From the NCBI GenBank assembly GCA_964523405.1, contig CAZGAQ010000005.1, forward strand, positions 62,001 through 126,000: DNA of 64,000 nucleotides. Reading direction: 5' to 3'. Source of the DNA: CAZGAQ01 sp964523405. Lineage in GTDB: Bacteria; Planctomycetota; Phycisphaerae; UBA1845; Fen-1342. Each line of letters opens with the position of its first letter. Position 1 is the stretch's first letter. The notes under the pieces were generated by a model that worked only from the letters and a program-made list of their open reading frames with translations, searched no databases and had not been told where the DNA came from. This document shows positions 41,559-50,299 of this stretch, piece after piece. The translations under genes were made by a program, and so were the position numbers.

Positions 41559-43175
41559 CTACCGGATCGGCGGCAAGTCGCGGCGAACAAACACGCTGGC
41601 GTAGCTGCTGCCGAGCTTGAGAATCTGGTAATAGTAGCCGGCGTCCAGGCGCGGATCTGTGGCCAGCGTCCTGTTGAAGTCGCCCCAGGCCGCGCGCGCG
41701 ACCGCCTCCCGCGGCACCGCCTCGGGCGTCACATAGTGCACCAGCAACAAGTATCCCGGCCGGCGCGACAGCACGTACTCCACGTCGTACTTCTCGTGGC
41801 CCGCGACACCCGCTCCGAGTCGGCGCGGCTGATGGGCAATCTTCGCGTCGACGATGCCGAGCGGATCGACGATCGTCAGGTCGGAATAGTAGCCCAGGGC
41901 GCCGACGGCGATCGTCGCCAGCGATTCATTCGGCTGGGCGTACTGCCGCAGGATTCGCCCGAGGGTGGTCCACGCGCGCGCATGCGCACACTCGTCCGCG
42001 TAACGGGCGAATTGCGTGGTCGGCGGGGCCTCGCCAGGCTTGACTTGCCGTGCCACGAGCAGGCCGCTCGCGGCCACGAGCGCGAGGGTCACCACAATCG
42101 CGGCGCTGGCGGCCGTGCGCTGGGGCGCCAGCCGCTGCGCCAGTATCACGGCCGGATAGAGTGCCGCCAGCCCGAGAAATGGCACGACCGAAACCAGGAA
42201 TCGAAACATGGCAAAGTGATCGCCGCCGACGTAGACGATGACAGCCAGTTGCACGCCTGCGGCCAGCAGGCAAACCCGCGTCCAAAGCGGTGCCCGCCGC
42301 ACGAGCACCGCGGCCGTGACGACCAGGAGTGCAAGCGGGGCGCCGCCGCGCGCGAAGTCCCCAACGTGCCGCAGGCCCCGCAGGGCGAGGAGCGGGCCGC
42401 CGTAGTCCACCTTGGCGTAGAACGTGTTCGGCAGCAGGTACCCGAAGTGCACCGCCCGCACGGCAAAGTACACGCCATATCCGACCAGCACGATCGCCGC
42501 CATGAACAGCACCGGTTGCCAGCGACGCCCCCGCCAGTACGCCGCCGCCAGCACCACGGGCAGAAGCACGATGCCCTCCGGCCGGGTGCTGCCCGCGAGG
42601 ACCACGGCGACGGCCGCGACGATGGCCCAACCGAGGCGGTCGGCCGCGAGTGCCGCGAGTACGGCCGCCAGGAGCAGGAGTGCGTACAGGCAGCTCTCCA
42701 GGCCAGAGTGCGCCCAGCAGATGAGAACCGGGTTGAGCGTGAGCGCCAGCCCGGCAGCGAGCGACAGAAGCGCTCGTCTCGGGAATACGCGCGTGTAGAC
42801 AAACCCGGTTACCAGTGCGGCGATGGCCGCCAGGGACGCGCGCCCCACGAGCGTCATAAGCAGGACAGGGTCAAGGCCGGCACGAATCCCCGCCGCCTCC
42901 AGCACGACGAGCAGGAAGTTCGTATACCCCTCGACAACCTCGCCCGGATTGAAGCACAGCCCCCGCCCGGATGCCCAGTTCGCGGCATAGCGCAGCGAGA
43001 TGTACGCATCGTCTACGGGGCCGAGCTGGAATCGCCGGGCAACGTACTCGGCTACCAGCGTTACCGCCCCTGCGCACACCAGCGCCAAGCCGCTCGTTGC
43101 CGCACGCTGGGGCGGCGGGGGAGCAATCAGCTCGCTTGGCCACTCACCTCGCGGCCTGGGCAGTGTCTTAGCCAT
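41559..43175 (-). CDS. Polytopic GT-C-type glycosyltransferase-like membrane protein
   Basis: A 538-residue protein with about ten to eleven membrane segments. Its first lumenal loop contains PVDDAYISLRYAANWASGRGLCFNPGE, with an Asp-Asp like the catalytic pair of GT-C transferases. The GYLLPNTFYAKVDYG segment is shared with a large group of bacterial arabinofuranosyltransferase-like proteins. The C-terminal 130 residues are extracytoplasmic. Donor and acceptor are unknown; such enzymes take polyprenyl-linked sugars. The ATG at 43175 is well placed. Confidence 0.78.
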   Translation of the reverse strand: MAKTLPRPRGEWPSELIAPPPPQRAATSGLALVCAGAVTLVAEYVARRFQLGPVDDAYISLRYAANWASGRGLCFNPGEVVEGYTNFLLVVLEAAGIRAGLDPVLLMTLVGRASLAAIAALVTGFVYTRVFPRRALLSLAAGLALTLNPVLICWAHSGLESCLYALLLLAAVLAALAADRLGWAIVAAVAVVLAGSTRPEGIVLLPVVLAAAYWRGRRWQPVLFMAAIVLVGYGVYFAVRAVHFGYLLPNTFYAKVDYGGPLLALRGLRHVGDFARGGAPLALLVVTAAVLVRRAPLWTRVCLLAAGVQLAVIVYVGGDHFAMFRFLVSVVPFLGLAALYPAVILAQRLAPQRTAASAAIVVTLALVAASGLLVARQVKPGEAPPTTQFARYADECAHARAWTTLGRILRQYAQPNESLATIAVGALGYYSDLTIVDPLGIVDAKIAHQPRRLGAGVAGHEKYDVEYVLSRRPGYLLLVHYVTPEAVPREAVARAAWGDFNRTLATDPRLDAGYYYQILKLGSSYASVFVRRDLPPIR

Positions 43176-43519
43176 GGTGCGATTGTACCGGGCGGGCCGC
43201 GCACGGGACGGTGGCCAGCGGCGCGAATCGCGGCCGCACCGCGAGCCGTCTGCGGCGTACAGAAGGTGACGGCATCCCGCCGCCGGTCGCGTCTTAAGTA
43301 GCTATGAGGGTCTGCGTCGGCTACCGCGTCCCAGGGTGGGAAGGTCGCGCAGGCCGACCTTTCGGTGATTCGGAATAACGGTGCATCTTGTAATAGCGGG
43401 GCGCGAATACCCTCGTCTATGCTGCGAATACGTTTGGGACCGGCACGTTGCGGGCCAACGTCGCGGTGCTTGCGGGCCAACGTTGATCGGGCCGAAACAT
43501 CACGGAAAGGAGGACGTGG
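43176..43519. other. Intergenic region with an operator-like pair
   Basis: About 340 bases upstream of the small membrane protein. It contains a 7-bp hairpin (43341-43361) and a pair of TTGCGGGCCAACGT sites 22 bases apart (43448-43461 and 43470-43483). No promoter with good boxes was recognised. Confidence 0.5.
43445..43483 (+). promoter_or_regulatory. Tandem palindromic binding sites, 22-base period
   Basis: TTGCGGGCCAACGT occurs twice with starts 22 bases apart. The first copy is a perfect palindrome, ACGTTG-N5-CAACGT (43445-43461), while the second keeps the right half. This looks like a dimer-binding site repeated on one face of the helix about 40 bases before the small membrane protein's ribosome-binding site. 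Confidence 0.5.
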
Positions 43520-43732
43520 ATGACTTGCCAGGAAACATCACGGCGCCGGTGGTTTGCGGCCGGCTGTCTCCTGACGGTCGTCGCGAGCCTCGGGCTGATC
43601 ACGTTTCCGCTGACCTGGAAGCTGCCGCACCTTAGTGACGGCGTGCTCTTCTCCCTGGCATGCGGATTCACGATCCTGATGGGCCTGGGGGCGACGGTCG
43701 CCATCTTCAATTCGCGCCGGCCGCACGAATAG
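43520..43732 (+). CDS. Small two-helix membrane protein of unknown function
   Basis: A 70-residue protein with two membrane segments (about 12-30 and 42-62) and basic ends. The start is firm: AAAGGAGG lies nine bases before the ATG. It is preceded by the tandem palindromic sites described separately, so its expression may be controlled. No family is recognised. Confidence 0.6.
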   Translation: MTCQETSRRRWFAAGCLLTVVASLGLITFPLTWKLPHLSDGVLFSLACGFTILMGLGATVAIFNSRRPHE

Positions 43733-43934
43733 CGGGCCGCCTCCAGCTTCCCTTCCTTGCAGCGCGGGGCCCCGGGTGGCTTCCCACGATCGCCGGCGTG
43801 CGGGCGCATCGTCACGGGGTTTAAGGATACTCCGGACTTCGCCCGCCAAGACGCCGGGTGCGTCGGCACGAAACCGGTACAATGCTGGGGCGGCCCGGCG
43901 ACGGAGTCGGGCAAAATGACCCGGGAGATGCGCG

Positions 43935-44456
43935 ATGAAAGCACGAAGGCCTCTGGGGTGCTGTGGCTTTGCTGGCATGTTGCTGTTGCCGCTAGCCTTG
44001 GCGGGCTGCAGCGAAATGCGCGTCGAGTCGGCTTACGGACCCGGCATTCGGTTTGACGGCATGGGCCGGACCTGGGTGTGGGCCAGCCAGACCCGCATGG
44101 GGCTGCGGCACGAACTGGCCCTCTCGTCCGAGCACGACGCCCTTGTCCGGCAAGTGATCGCTGACGAGATGTCCCGCAAGGGCTACGCGCGACAAGAGGA
44201 GGGGCAGACCGACCTTGCCCTGGAGTACGCGGTGACGCGGCAGACCGTCGGCGGCCTCCGGGACGCGACCTTCGCGCCCGTCCGCACGGAGGGCGCCCTG
44301 GTCATCGATATTCTGGACCCCGGCACCGGCAAACACATCTGGCGCGGCTACGCCGAGGCCCAACTCAACGACGCGCGCGACCCGGCCGCCCGCAAGGAGC
44401 GGCTGAAGCTGGCGGCGCGCCTGATCCTTAAGCGCTTCCCCAACGCGGGGAAATAG
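43935..44456 (+). CDS. DUF4136-type lipoprotein
   Basis: This 173-residue lipoprotein has a signal peptide ending LALAGCSEM (lipobox Cys about 25). The core shows FDGMGRTWVWASQ near the N-terminus, DEMSRKGYARQEEGQTDLALEY, and a late GALVIDILDPGTGKHIWRGYAEAQL segment, which is the DUF4136 pattern. The family is envelope-associated and uncharacterised. It is followed within a few bases by a hairpin and the convergent dockerin gene. Confidence 0.8.
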   Translation: MKARRPLGCCGFAGMLLLPLALAGCSEMRVESAYGPGIRFDGMGRTWVWASQTRMGLRHELALSSEHDALVRQVIADEMSRKGYARQEEGQTDLALEYAVTRQTVGGLRDATFAPVRTEGALVIDILDPGTGKHIWRGYAEAQLNDARDPAARKERLKLAARLILKRFPNAGK

Positions 44457-44474
44457 CGCGCCCTTCAGGGCGCG
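44457..44474. terminator. Compact hairpin between convergent genes
   Basis: CGCGCCC (44457-44463), TTCA loop and GGGCGCG (44468-44474) lie between the DUF4136 and dockerin genes. No T-run follows; it is a plausible but weak shared terminator. Confidence 0.4.
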
Positions 44475-44490
44475 GGTGGCCCGACCTCAG

Positions 44491-45570
44491 TCACGGACAA
44501 GTCGTGTTCATCAGTGCGATGAACGGGTTAATGTCAAGCCAGTCGACGGCGGTATCCGCGTTCGCGTCGCAGTTGCTGTAGCCGCAAGTGCGGTCGCCCG
44601 TGAACAGGCCGACCCATTCGGCCTCGCTTGTCATCGCCGCGAGAAGGAAATCGATGTCCCGCCAGTTGATGGCGCCATCACAATTGGTGTCGCCGCGGCA
44701 CGTGGGTAGCAGCAGCGTGATCTGCCCCGGGCCGTCGGCGGACACGGTATACGCCCCGAACTCGTCGTCCGCGAAGCCCGTCACAACCACGTAGTACGGC
44801 GTCCCCGGCGTCAGCGCCGCCGTCAGCTCGCTCGTCCCCATGCCGTTGGGACCGTCGTCGTTGCCGGCCACCGCGTTCGGTACGGCCGACGTGGTCGGCG
44901 GCACGACCGCGTTGACGTACAGGAACAGCACGCCGTTCCAGCCATCCTGCGTACTGCGAATGGTGTACGCGCCGGCCGTGTCGACGGTCGGGGCCAGGGC
45001 GTGGTAGTGCGTGGACCGCCCCATGTAGCTGTAGTAGCCCCGCTTGTTCAGGTCCGCGTGCGGGCGGCGCCAGGTGGGGCCGTTTGTTGTGTTGCCGGAA
45101 CGCGTGATTTGCGGCACCGCGGCGTCGGCGAGCGCGATCTCCACATTCGACCACACGGCGTCGACGCCCGGCTCATCGAAGCACTCCGAGAACGTCACCG
45201 TCCACGTGCCGGGCACGCCGAACAGCAGGCCGCGCGCGCTGCCGACCACGTTCGGGGCGATCGTCTGCACGCCGTCCCACGCGCGGCCCCACATCGGATA
45301 CCAGCCCACGGTGTTGCCGGCCGGATCGGTCAGCCAGACCTGCAGCTCGTTCAGGAAGGAGCCGATCCCGCCGCTAGTGACCTCGCCCGCGAAGGTGAGC
45401 TGGTCGGGCGTGAACGCCGGGCCCGCGTAGTCGAACGTGACGACGCCGTTTCCAGGTTCGCCGAAAGGGCCATCCGAGAGCACCGGGCCGGGGATCGTGA
45501 TGGTCAAGCCGGCCGACGCGGGAAGCGTGAGGGTCAGGGCCGCGAGGAGAATCATCGTCGCGCGTGTCAT
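44491..45570 (-). CDS. Secreted protein with C-terminal dockerin-like module
   Basis: This 359-residue protein has a signal peptide (residues 1-20, LTLPASAG). The first half (about 20-160) resembles a proprotein-convertase P-domain-like or lectin-like beta sandwich: it has LNELQVWLTDPAGNTVGWYP and TWTVTFSECFDEPG. A middle beta domain follows. The C-terminus carries two dockerin-like calcium repeats, GDTNCDGAINWRDIDFLL and SNCDANADTAVDWLDINPFI, as in exported proteins of this phylum. The ATG at 45570 has GGGAGG upstream. The ligand or partner for the dockerin is not in the window. Confidence 0.8.
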   Translation of the reverse strand: MTRATMILLAALTLTLPASAGLTITIPGPVLSDGPFGEPGNGVVTFDYAGPAFTPDQLTFAGEVTSGGIGSFLNELQVWLTDPAGNTVGWYPMWGRAWDGVQTIAPNVVGSARGLLFGVPGTWTVTFSECFDEPGVDAVWSNVEIALADAAVPQITRSGNTTNGPTWRRPHADLNKRGYYSYMGRSTHYHALAPTVDTAGAYTIRSTQDGWNGVLFLYVNAVVPPTTSAVPNAVAGNDDGPNGMGTSELTAALTPGTPYYVVVTGFADDEFGAYTVSADGPGQITLLLPTCRGDTNCDGAINWRDIDFLLAAMTSEAEWVGLFTGDRTCGYSNCDANADTAVDWLDINPFIALMNTTCP

Positions 45571-45619
45571 CGTAAGCCTCCCATACCGGTCGTCCCTGGG
45601 GGCGCACCGGGAAATTGCG

Positions 45620-46567
45620 TCACCGCTGTGAAGACGGGACCAGCGAAGCAACGGCCTGCGTCGGCATCGCGCCGGTCCACCACCAGAAGCTGCTGTCGGA
45701 GAAGTCGTAGTGGTACAGGTCGCTTGTGTAGAGGTTGCAGAGGTGGCAGACGTACGTGCGGGGGGGGCCGGCGTCGATGCGGTAGCAATTGTTGTAGCGC
45801 TTCGCGATGGGGCGCGCGAGGACCTCCAGGGTCCGTGCCGGACGTACCGACCCGTCCAGCGCCGCCATGTTGATGCCCTTGCCATGTCGGGTCGTGAGCC
45901 AGGTCGGGCCGGTGAACCAGCCCCGGTTGTTGCCGTCATCCCAGATCATGCGCCCCCCGTCGCGCCAGGGCTGGCCCAGAGACGAATCGTTCGAGAACGG
46001 CAGGGCCTCCAGTTCCAGCGGACCGTCAGGCCCGATGTCCGCGAGCAGGATGGTCCGATCCCCCCAGAGCGGCGGATGCGCCTGGAGATTGCCATCGGTT
46101 AGGTGGGCCAGAGCGTAGTTCAGGCCATAGCCGCACGAGGGCACGACCGTGTTGCTGTGGGCATGGCCCGTGTTGGGATCGACCGCCTCGAAGTCGAACT
46201 CGCCGCCGTGCGGATCCTGCGGGCAGATCAGTTGGGTCGGCTGTTTGAGGTACGCGGGACAGAGCTTGTAGAACCACAGCTCGCGTTTCGGCATGAACCA
46301 GGCGGCCTCGCTCCACGCGGCCGTCCGGTTGCCGAAAACCGTCCCCACACCGCACGGCAGGAAGCCCAGCGAATCGCCCTGGTACGCCTGCATGGCCGCC
46401 GCCACCTGCCCCAGGTTCGCCGCGCAGCTCGCCGTCCGGTTGACCTTGCGGGCCCCGGTCAATGTCGGGACGAGTACGGTAGCCAAGAGTCCGGTCGTGA
46501 CGACCACGACGATGAATTCCGCAATGGTGAAGCCGTGTGGCCGTTCTAAAGGGCGATTGCATCTCAC
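45620..46567 (-). CDS. Type IV prepilin-like secreted protein
   Basis: The start is the GTG at 46565-46567, which has GGGAGG upstream (a GTG nine codons earlier has none), giving 315 residues. The leader ends HG|FTIAEF, with the conserved Glu5 of prepilins, then a hydrophobic helix (IVVVVTTGLLATVLVPTL). The rest is a large globular head with ASCAANLGQVAAAMQAYQGD and a late ARHGKGINMAALDGSVR, as in planctomycete prepilin-like families (DUF1559 type). Such proteins form pseudopili or S-layer-like structures. It lies directly upstream of the dockerin gene. Confidence 0.82.
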   Translation of the reverse strand: MRCNRPLERPHGFTIAEFIVVVVTTGLLATVLVPTLTGARKVNRTASCAANLGQVAAAMQAYQGDSLGFLPCGVGTVFGNRTAAWSEAAWFMPKRELWFYKLCPAYLKQPTQLICPQDPHGGEFDFEAVDPNTGHAHSNTVVPSCGYGLNYALAHLTDGNLQAHPPLWGDRTILLADIGPDGPLELEALPFSNDSSLGQPWRDGGRMIWDDGNNRGWFTGPTWLTTRHGKGINMAALDGSVRPARTLEVLARPIAKRYNNCYRIDAGPPRTYVCHLCNLYTSDLYHYDFSDSSFWWWTGAMPTQAVASLVPSSQR

Positions 46568-46617
46568 AGGGGGATCCTCCCGATGGCACTTCACATCCCT
46601 ACAGACCCTCTATGGCG

Positions 46618-46646
46618 TTTGTAACGGTTCACTCGGCCCAATGCAA
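46618..46646 (-). promoter_or_regulatory. Promoter of the prepilin gene
   Basis: On the minus strand TTGCAT (46641-46646), a 17-base spacer and TACAAA (46618-46623) form a good promoter, about 50 bases before the chosen GTG. The -35 box equals that of the candidate sRNA at 58.5 kb. Confidence 0.55.
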
Positions 46647-46777
46647 GACGCTCAGGGCTTCGCCGCGCAGGCCGCCCGCACGGGAGCCGGGCCTGACGTG
46701 CCATATCGGCCCTGCGCCCGTCATGCGGCTGGGCGATCACGGTCAACCGGCGTGAGCACCGCGCCGAATGGCGGGCT

Positions 46778-48583
46778 TCAGGGTTTTCCTGCTCCGGCCT
46801 CCCGCGGCAGCGCCGCCAGCTCTCGCTGCGCGTTCGTCACTTCCAGCGGCGCCGCGTCTTTTGTCTTGCCGGCCGCCTGGTAGAACGCGGCGGCCTCGCT
46901 GTAGCGCCGCTCGTCGCGGAGATAGCGGGCGAGCCGAATCTGAGCGCGATAGAGCGACTTGGTGGCGGCTTCGCGCAGGTACTTCTCCGCTTCATCCTTC
47001 CGCCCGAGAACCAGCAGTACGTCGGCCGCGCCGTGCCGATAGTCCACCCACTTCTTGGAGTCATACGGCACGGCGGCGATACCCCGCCGGTACGCCTCCA
47101 GCGCCCCCGCGCGATCCCCCAGCAGAGCGAGCGCCTCACCCAGCGAACCGTAGGCCTGGTGCAGGTCCGGCTTGGCTGCCGCCGCGCGGCGATAGTGCTC
47201 GGCGCTGTCGCGAGTCTGCCCTGCGCGTATGTACAGGTTGCCGAGGTTGTAGTGCCCGACCCAGCCGTCCGGACTCATCCGGCACGTCTCTTCCCAGAAA
47301 CTCCGGGCATCGTGCCACAACGTCGCGCACTGCCGCCACGTCAGCGTCCCCAGCACCGCGAGCACGCCGACCGCCAGCGCCGTCGGAACGACCCGCCGCA
47401 CGAGCGCCGCGCGAATCCGCACGCGTCCCGCCTCCGCCAGTGCGGCGATCGCGGCGAACAATCCGATGACCGGCAGGTAGACGAAGTGGTCCGCCACGAA
47501 CGAAAACTGCGTGTAGTTGAACGACACCAGCCCCAGCATCGGCCCGAGGCTCAACACATAATGCCCCAGTCCCCACAGCACCTGCGGCGGCAGCCGCCGG
47601 CGCCAGCGCCAGACGGCATAGACAGCGGCCGGCACAGCTGCCAGCGCCGCCGCGAACACCGGCCAGTGCGCGCGCAGGTCCCACCGTTCGTACACGCCTG
47701 CCAGGTTCGTCGGCACGAACACCTTGCCGATGTAGAACCACACTGCCCCCGCGGCCGCGAACGGTCGCCACAACGGCTCCAGGCGCACGATGTTCGTGCC
47801 GGCGTTCCGCGCTTCGACGTGGTGCGTAAGGGCCGCCGCCAACAGCCCCAACAGCAGCAGGGGGGCGGTGCGGGCGAAGCTGCGCAACGTCCACCGCCGC
47901 AGGATCAGCCGGTCGCACACGAGCGCCGTAGCCGGAAACGTGACGACCGCGGTCTTGCTCAAGAGGCCGAGCACGAAGAGCACGCCGGCCAGCGCGTATA
48001 ACACCCAACTCCCGCCGCGCGTCTGGCGCAAATAGCAGAGTAGGGCGAGCAGGTAGAACAGCAGCGACAGGACGTTCTTGCGTTCGGCCGCCCAAGCGAC
48101 CGACGCGGCGTTGAGCGGGTGGACCGCGAAGAGCGCTGCCGCCAGCCACGCCGCCCACGGCGATAAGCCCAGTTGTCGCAGCAGGAGCACGATCAGTGCG
48201 GCGTTAATGGCGTGCAGCGCGAAATTCGTCGCGTGATAGCCGCTGGGTGCATCACCCCACAAGCGGTATTCCACCCAGTACGACGAAAAGACGAGCGGGT
48301 AGTACTGCTGCTGCTTGGTGCGGGGGTTCCAGATGGCGGCGAGACCGTCGGGTGACGTGACGTACGCGTTCTTCGTGATGTAGTCGGGGTCGTCCCAAGT
48401 CACGAACTCGTTGTGCAGCGTCGGAAGGTACACGACGACGGCCGCGGCCGCGACCGTCAGCGCCGCGACGAGCCATTGCCACGTTGGCGCGGCCACGACA
48501 AGCAGCAGATCGTTGCCGGGAGCCGCGTGCGCTGTGACGCCGCGTGCGGTCCGCAGTCGCGACTTGTCGCGTTTGGAGCCCAC
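46778..48583 (-). CDS. Membrane GT-C/TMTC-like protein with C-terminal TPR repeats
   Basis: A 601-residue protein with about ten membrane segments in the first 410 residues and TPR-like repeats from 420 to 590 (VGHYNLGNLYIRAGQTRDSAEHYRRAAAA and similar). An early loop contains FVTWDDPDYITKNAYV, where the Asp-Asp matches GT-C transferase active sites, and AALFAVHPLNAASVAWAAERKNVLS is a hallmark of this family. It resembles eukaryotic TMTC O-mannosyltransferases in layout. The start is a GTG at 48583. Substrate is unknown. Confidence 0.82.
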   Translation of the reverse strand: MGSKRDKSRLRTARGVTAHAAPGNDLLLVVAAPTWQWLVAALTVAAAAVVVYLPTLHNEFVTWDDPDYITKNAYVTSPDGLAAIWNPRTKQQQYYPLVFSSYWVEYRLWGDAPSGYHATNFALHAINAALIVLLLRQLGLSPWAAWLAAALFAVHPLNAASVAWAAERKNVLSLLFYLLALLCYLRQTRGGSWVLYALAGVLFVLGLLSKTAVVTFPATALVCDRLILRRWTLRSFARTAPLLLLGLLAAALTHHVEARNAGTNIVRLEPLWRPFAAAGAVWFYIGKVFVPTNLAGVYERWDLRAHWPVFAAALAAVPAAVYAVWRWRRRLPPQVLWGLGHYVLSLGPMLGLVSFNYTQFSFVADHFVYLPVIGLFAAIAALAEAGRVRIRAALVRRVVPTALAVGVLAVLGTLTWRQCATLWHDARSFWEETCRMSPDGWVGHYNLGNLYIRAGQTRDSAEHYRRAAAAKPDLHQAYGSLGEALALLGDRAGALEAYRRGIAAVPYDSKKWVDYRHGAADVLLVLGRKDEAEKYLREAATKSLYRAQIRLARYLRDERRYSEAAAFYQAAGKTKDAAPLEVTNAQRELAALPREAGAGKP

Positions 48584-48672
48584 GAGGGCCAGCGTATCGC
48601 GCGGCCGACGGTGATTCCATGCATGCGCGCAGCGGAACGCGAAGGTTCGACGAAAGAAAGCCGGAAACGGGC

Positions 48673-48714
48673 TTGACTCTTATAGGAGTGTTGGTACACT
48701 CCTATCAGAGTGTT
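48673..48714 (+). promoter_or_regulatory. Promoter with overlapping tandem/palindromic operator
   Basis: TTGACT (48673-48678), 16 bases and TACACT (48695-48700) form a strong promoter for the ABC-GTPase-desulfurase-FeS operon. The same DNA carries ATAGGAGTGT (48682-48691) inverted as ACACTCCTAT (48696-48705), a perfect 10-base palindrome extended outward by ACTCT/AGAGT. The copies ACTCTTATAGGAGTGTT and ACTCCTATCAGAGTGTT also form direct repeats 22 bases apart (48676, 48698). A repressor dimer pair bound here would block both boxes. The transcript would start near 48707. Confidence 0.65.
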
Positions 48715-48777
48715 TTGGCCGCAAGCCGGATGGTGGCCGCAGCGAGAGGCCGTGGAACGCGGCACAAGGAGGTCGAC

Positions 48778-49563
48778 ATGATCGAGCGGATTACGCTCCT
48801 CGGCGGACGTGGAAAGAACGGGTCGGGCGAACCGGTCCAACGCGTGGATTTCGCGATGGGGGACGTGGTGAGCATCGTGGGGCCGACGGGTTCGGGGAAG
48901 ACGACGCTGATCAACGATATCGAACTCTTCGCCGACGGCGCGACGCCGACGGGCCGGCGAATCCTGATTAACGACGCGCCGCCGCCGCCGGAGTACCGCG
49001 ACGATCCGTCCGCCAACCCGATCGCGCTGATCACACAGCACACCAATTTCCTGTCGGACCTGCCGGTGCGCGACTTTTTGAACATCCACGCTGGCATTCG
49101 GCATGCGGACGCGGGTGTCTCGGCGGAGGTCGTCGGGCGGACGCTGGCGTTCGCGAACCAGCTCACGGGCGAGGCGATTCTCCAGCACTACCGCATGACC
49201 GAGCTGTCCGGCGGGCAGACGCGGGCCCTGCTGATCGCGGACGCGGTCATCATCGGCAATTCGCCGATCATCCTGCTCGACGAGATTGAGAACGCCGGGA
49301 TTCATCGGATGAAGGCGCTCGAATTGCTACGGAACTACCGGAAGATCTTTGTGTTCGTGACGCATGATCCGTACATCCCACTGCTGTCAGACTTCCGCGT
49401 GGTCATGGCTGGGGGCGCGATGACGCAGGTCATTCACTCGGGGGCGGCCGAGCGGCGGCTGGCGCAGCGGGTACGTGCGGCGGACGATGTGCTGACGCAC
49501 TTCCGCGAGCGCATTCGCAGCGGCGGGCATTTCAGCGAGGACGAACTGGAGGCGCTGGCGTGA
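48778..49563 (+). CDS. Soluble ABC-type ATPase, first gene of a cofactor-assembly-like operon
   Basis: A 261-residue protein with AAGGAGG upstream of the ATG. Walker A is GPTGSGKTT (about 34-42), the Q-loop ITQHTNFLSDLPVRDFL, signature LSGGQTRALLIADAV, Walker B IILLDEIENAG and H-loop VTHDP. The domain is complete, but the gene has no permease partner; the C-terminal 35 residues are charged. As a lone ATPase beside a desulfurase and an Fe-S protein it recalls SufC, although sequence motifs do not match SufC closely. Its frame overlaps the next gene by four bases (GTGA). I do not recognise a named family. Confidence 0.85.
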   Translation: MIERITLLGGRGKNGSGEPVQRVDFAMGDVVSIVGPTGSGKTTLINDIELFADGATPTGRRILINDAPPPPEYRDDPSANPIALITQHTNFLSDLPVRDFLNIHAGIRHADAGVSAEVVGRTLAFANQLTGEAILQHYRMTELSGGQTRALLIADAVIIGNSPIILLDEIENAGIHRMKALELLRNYRKIFVFVTHDPYIPLLSDFRVVMAGGAMTQVIHSGAAERRLAQRVRAADDVLTHFRERIRSGGHFSEDELEALA

Positions 49564-50261
49564 AACTGGCGATTTGTGCGGGGCCGGCCACGTCCGGCAA
49601 GACGGCGGTATTGCGGCACGCGATGCGCAAGCTCCTGGCGGGGGGGCAGCGCGTGGCGTACCTGAAGATCGACGTGCAGTTCGCGGAGGAGGACGAGGAG
49701 TTCGCCCGCGAGTTCGGGATTCCGACGAAGAAAGTGTACTCGGGCGAGCTCTGTCCGGATCACTGCAGCGTGATGGTGCTGGGCGAGGCGCTGGAGTGGG
49801 CCGAGCGCGAAGGTTGCGACTTTCTGCTCGTCGAGACGGCCGGGCTGTGCCTGCGCTGCTCGCCGTATGTCGACGGCGGGCTGGGGATCGTCGTGCTCGA
49901 AGCGACAAGCGGCATGAACCTGCCGCGCAAGATCGGGCCAATGCTGAGCCTCGCGGACATCGCCGTCGTGACGAAGATTGACTTGGTTTCACAGGCGGAA
50001 CGCGAGGTGTTCCGGGCGCGTATTCTCGACGCGGCGCCGGCGGTGCGCGTGCGCGAGGTGAACGCCCTGCACGGCATCGGCATCGATCCCTTGGTCGAGC
50101 GCATCTTGCACACGCCGGATGTCACGGCGGGGCTGGTGCTCCGCGGCAATCCGCCGGTCGGCACGTGCACGATCTGCGTCGGCAAGAAGGACGTCGGTTG
50201 GCAGTCGCACTTCGGGGTCGTGCGGGCGCTGGAGAACCAGACGTTCTATCGGGGAGAGTAA
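49560..50261 (+). CDS. G3E-like P-loop GTPase, HypB/CooC-type metallochaperone candidate
   Basis: This 233-residue protein starts at the GTG at 49560. The P-loop is AGPATSGKT (about 7-15), a switch-region ETAG occurs near residue 95, and TKID gives the guanine-specificity motif. These match HypB/UreG/CooC-type SIMIBI GTPases. Unusual for the group are cysteines in GELCPDHCS, LCLRCSPY and PVGTCTICVGKK, which could bind a metal or cluster. GTPases of this class insert nickel or cobalt-containing cofactors into enzymes. The ATPase upstream and desulfurase downstream lie in the same operon. Confidence 0.78.
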   Translation: MKLAICAGPATSGKTAVLRHAMRKLLAGGQRVAYLKIDVQFAEEDEEFAREFGIPTKKVYSGELCPDHCSVMVLGEALEWAEREGCDFLLVETAGLCLRCSPYVDGGLGIVVLEATSGMNLPRKIGPMLSLADIAVVTKIDLVSQAEREVFRARILDAAPAVRVREVNALHGIGIDPLVERILHTPDVTAGLVLRGNPPVGTCTICVGKKDVGWQSHFGVVRALENQTFYRGE

Positions 50262-50299
50262 ACCTGTCGGCGGAGGCGGGGTGAGGGAGCGCTGCGGTC

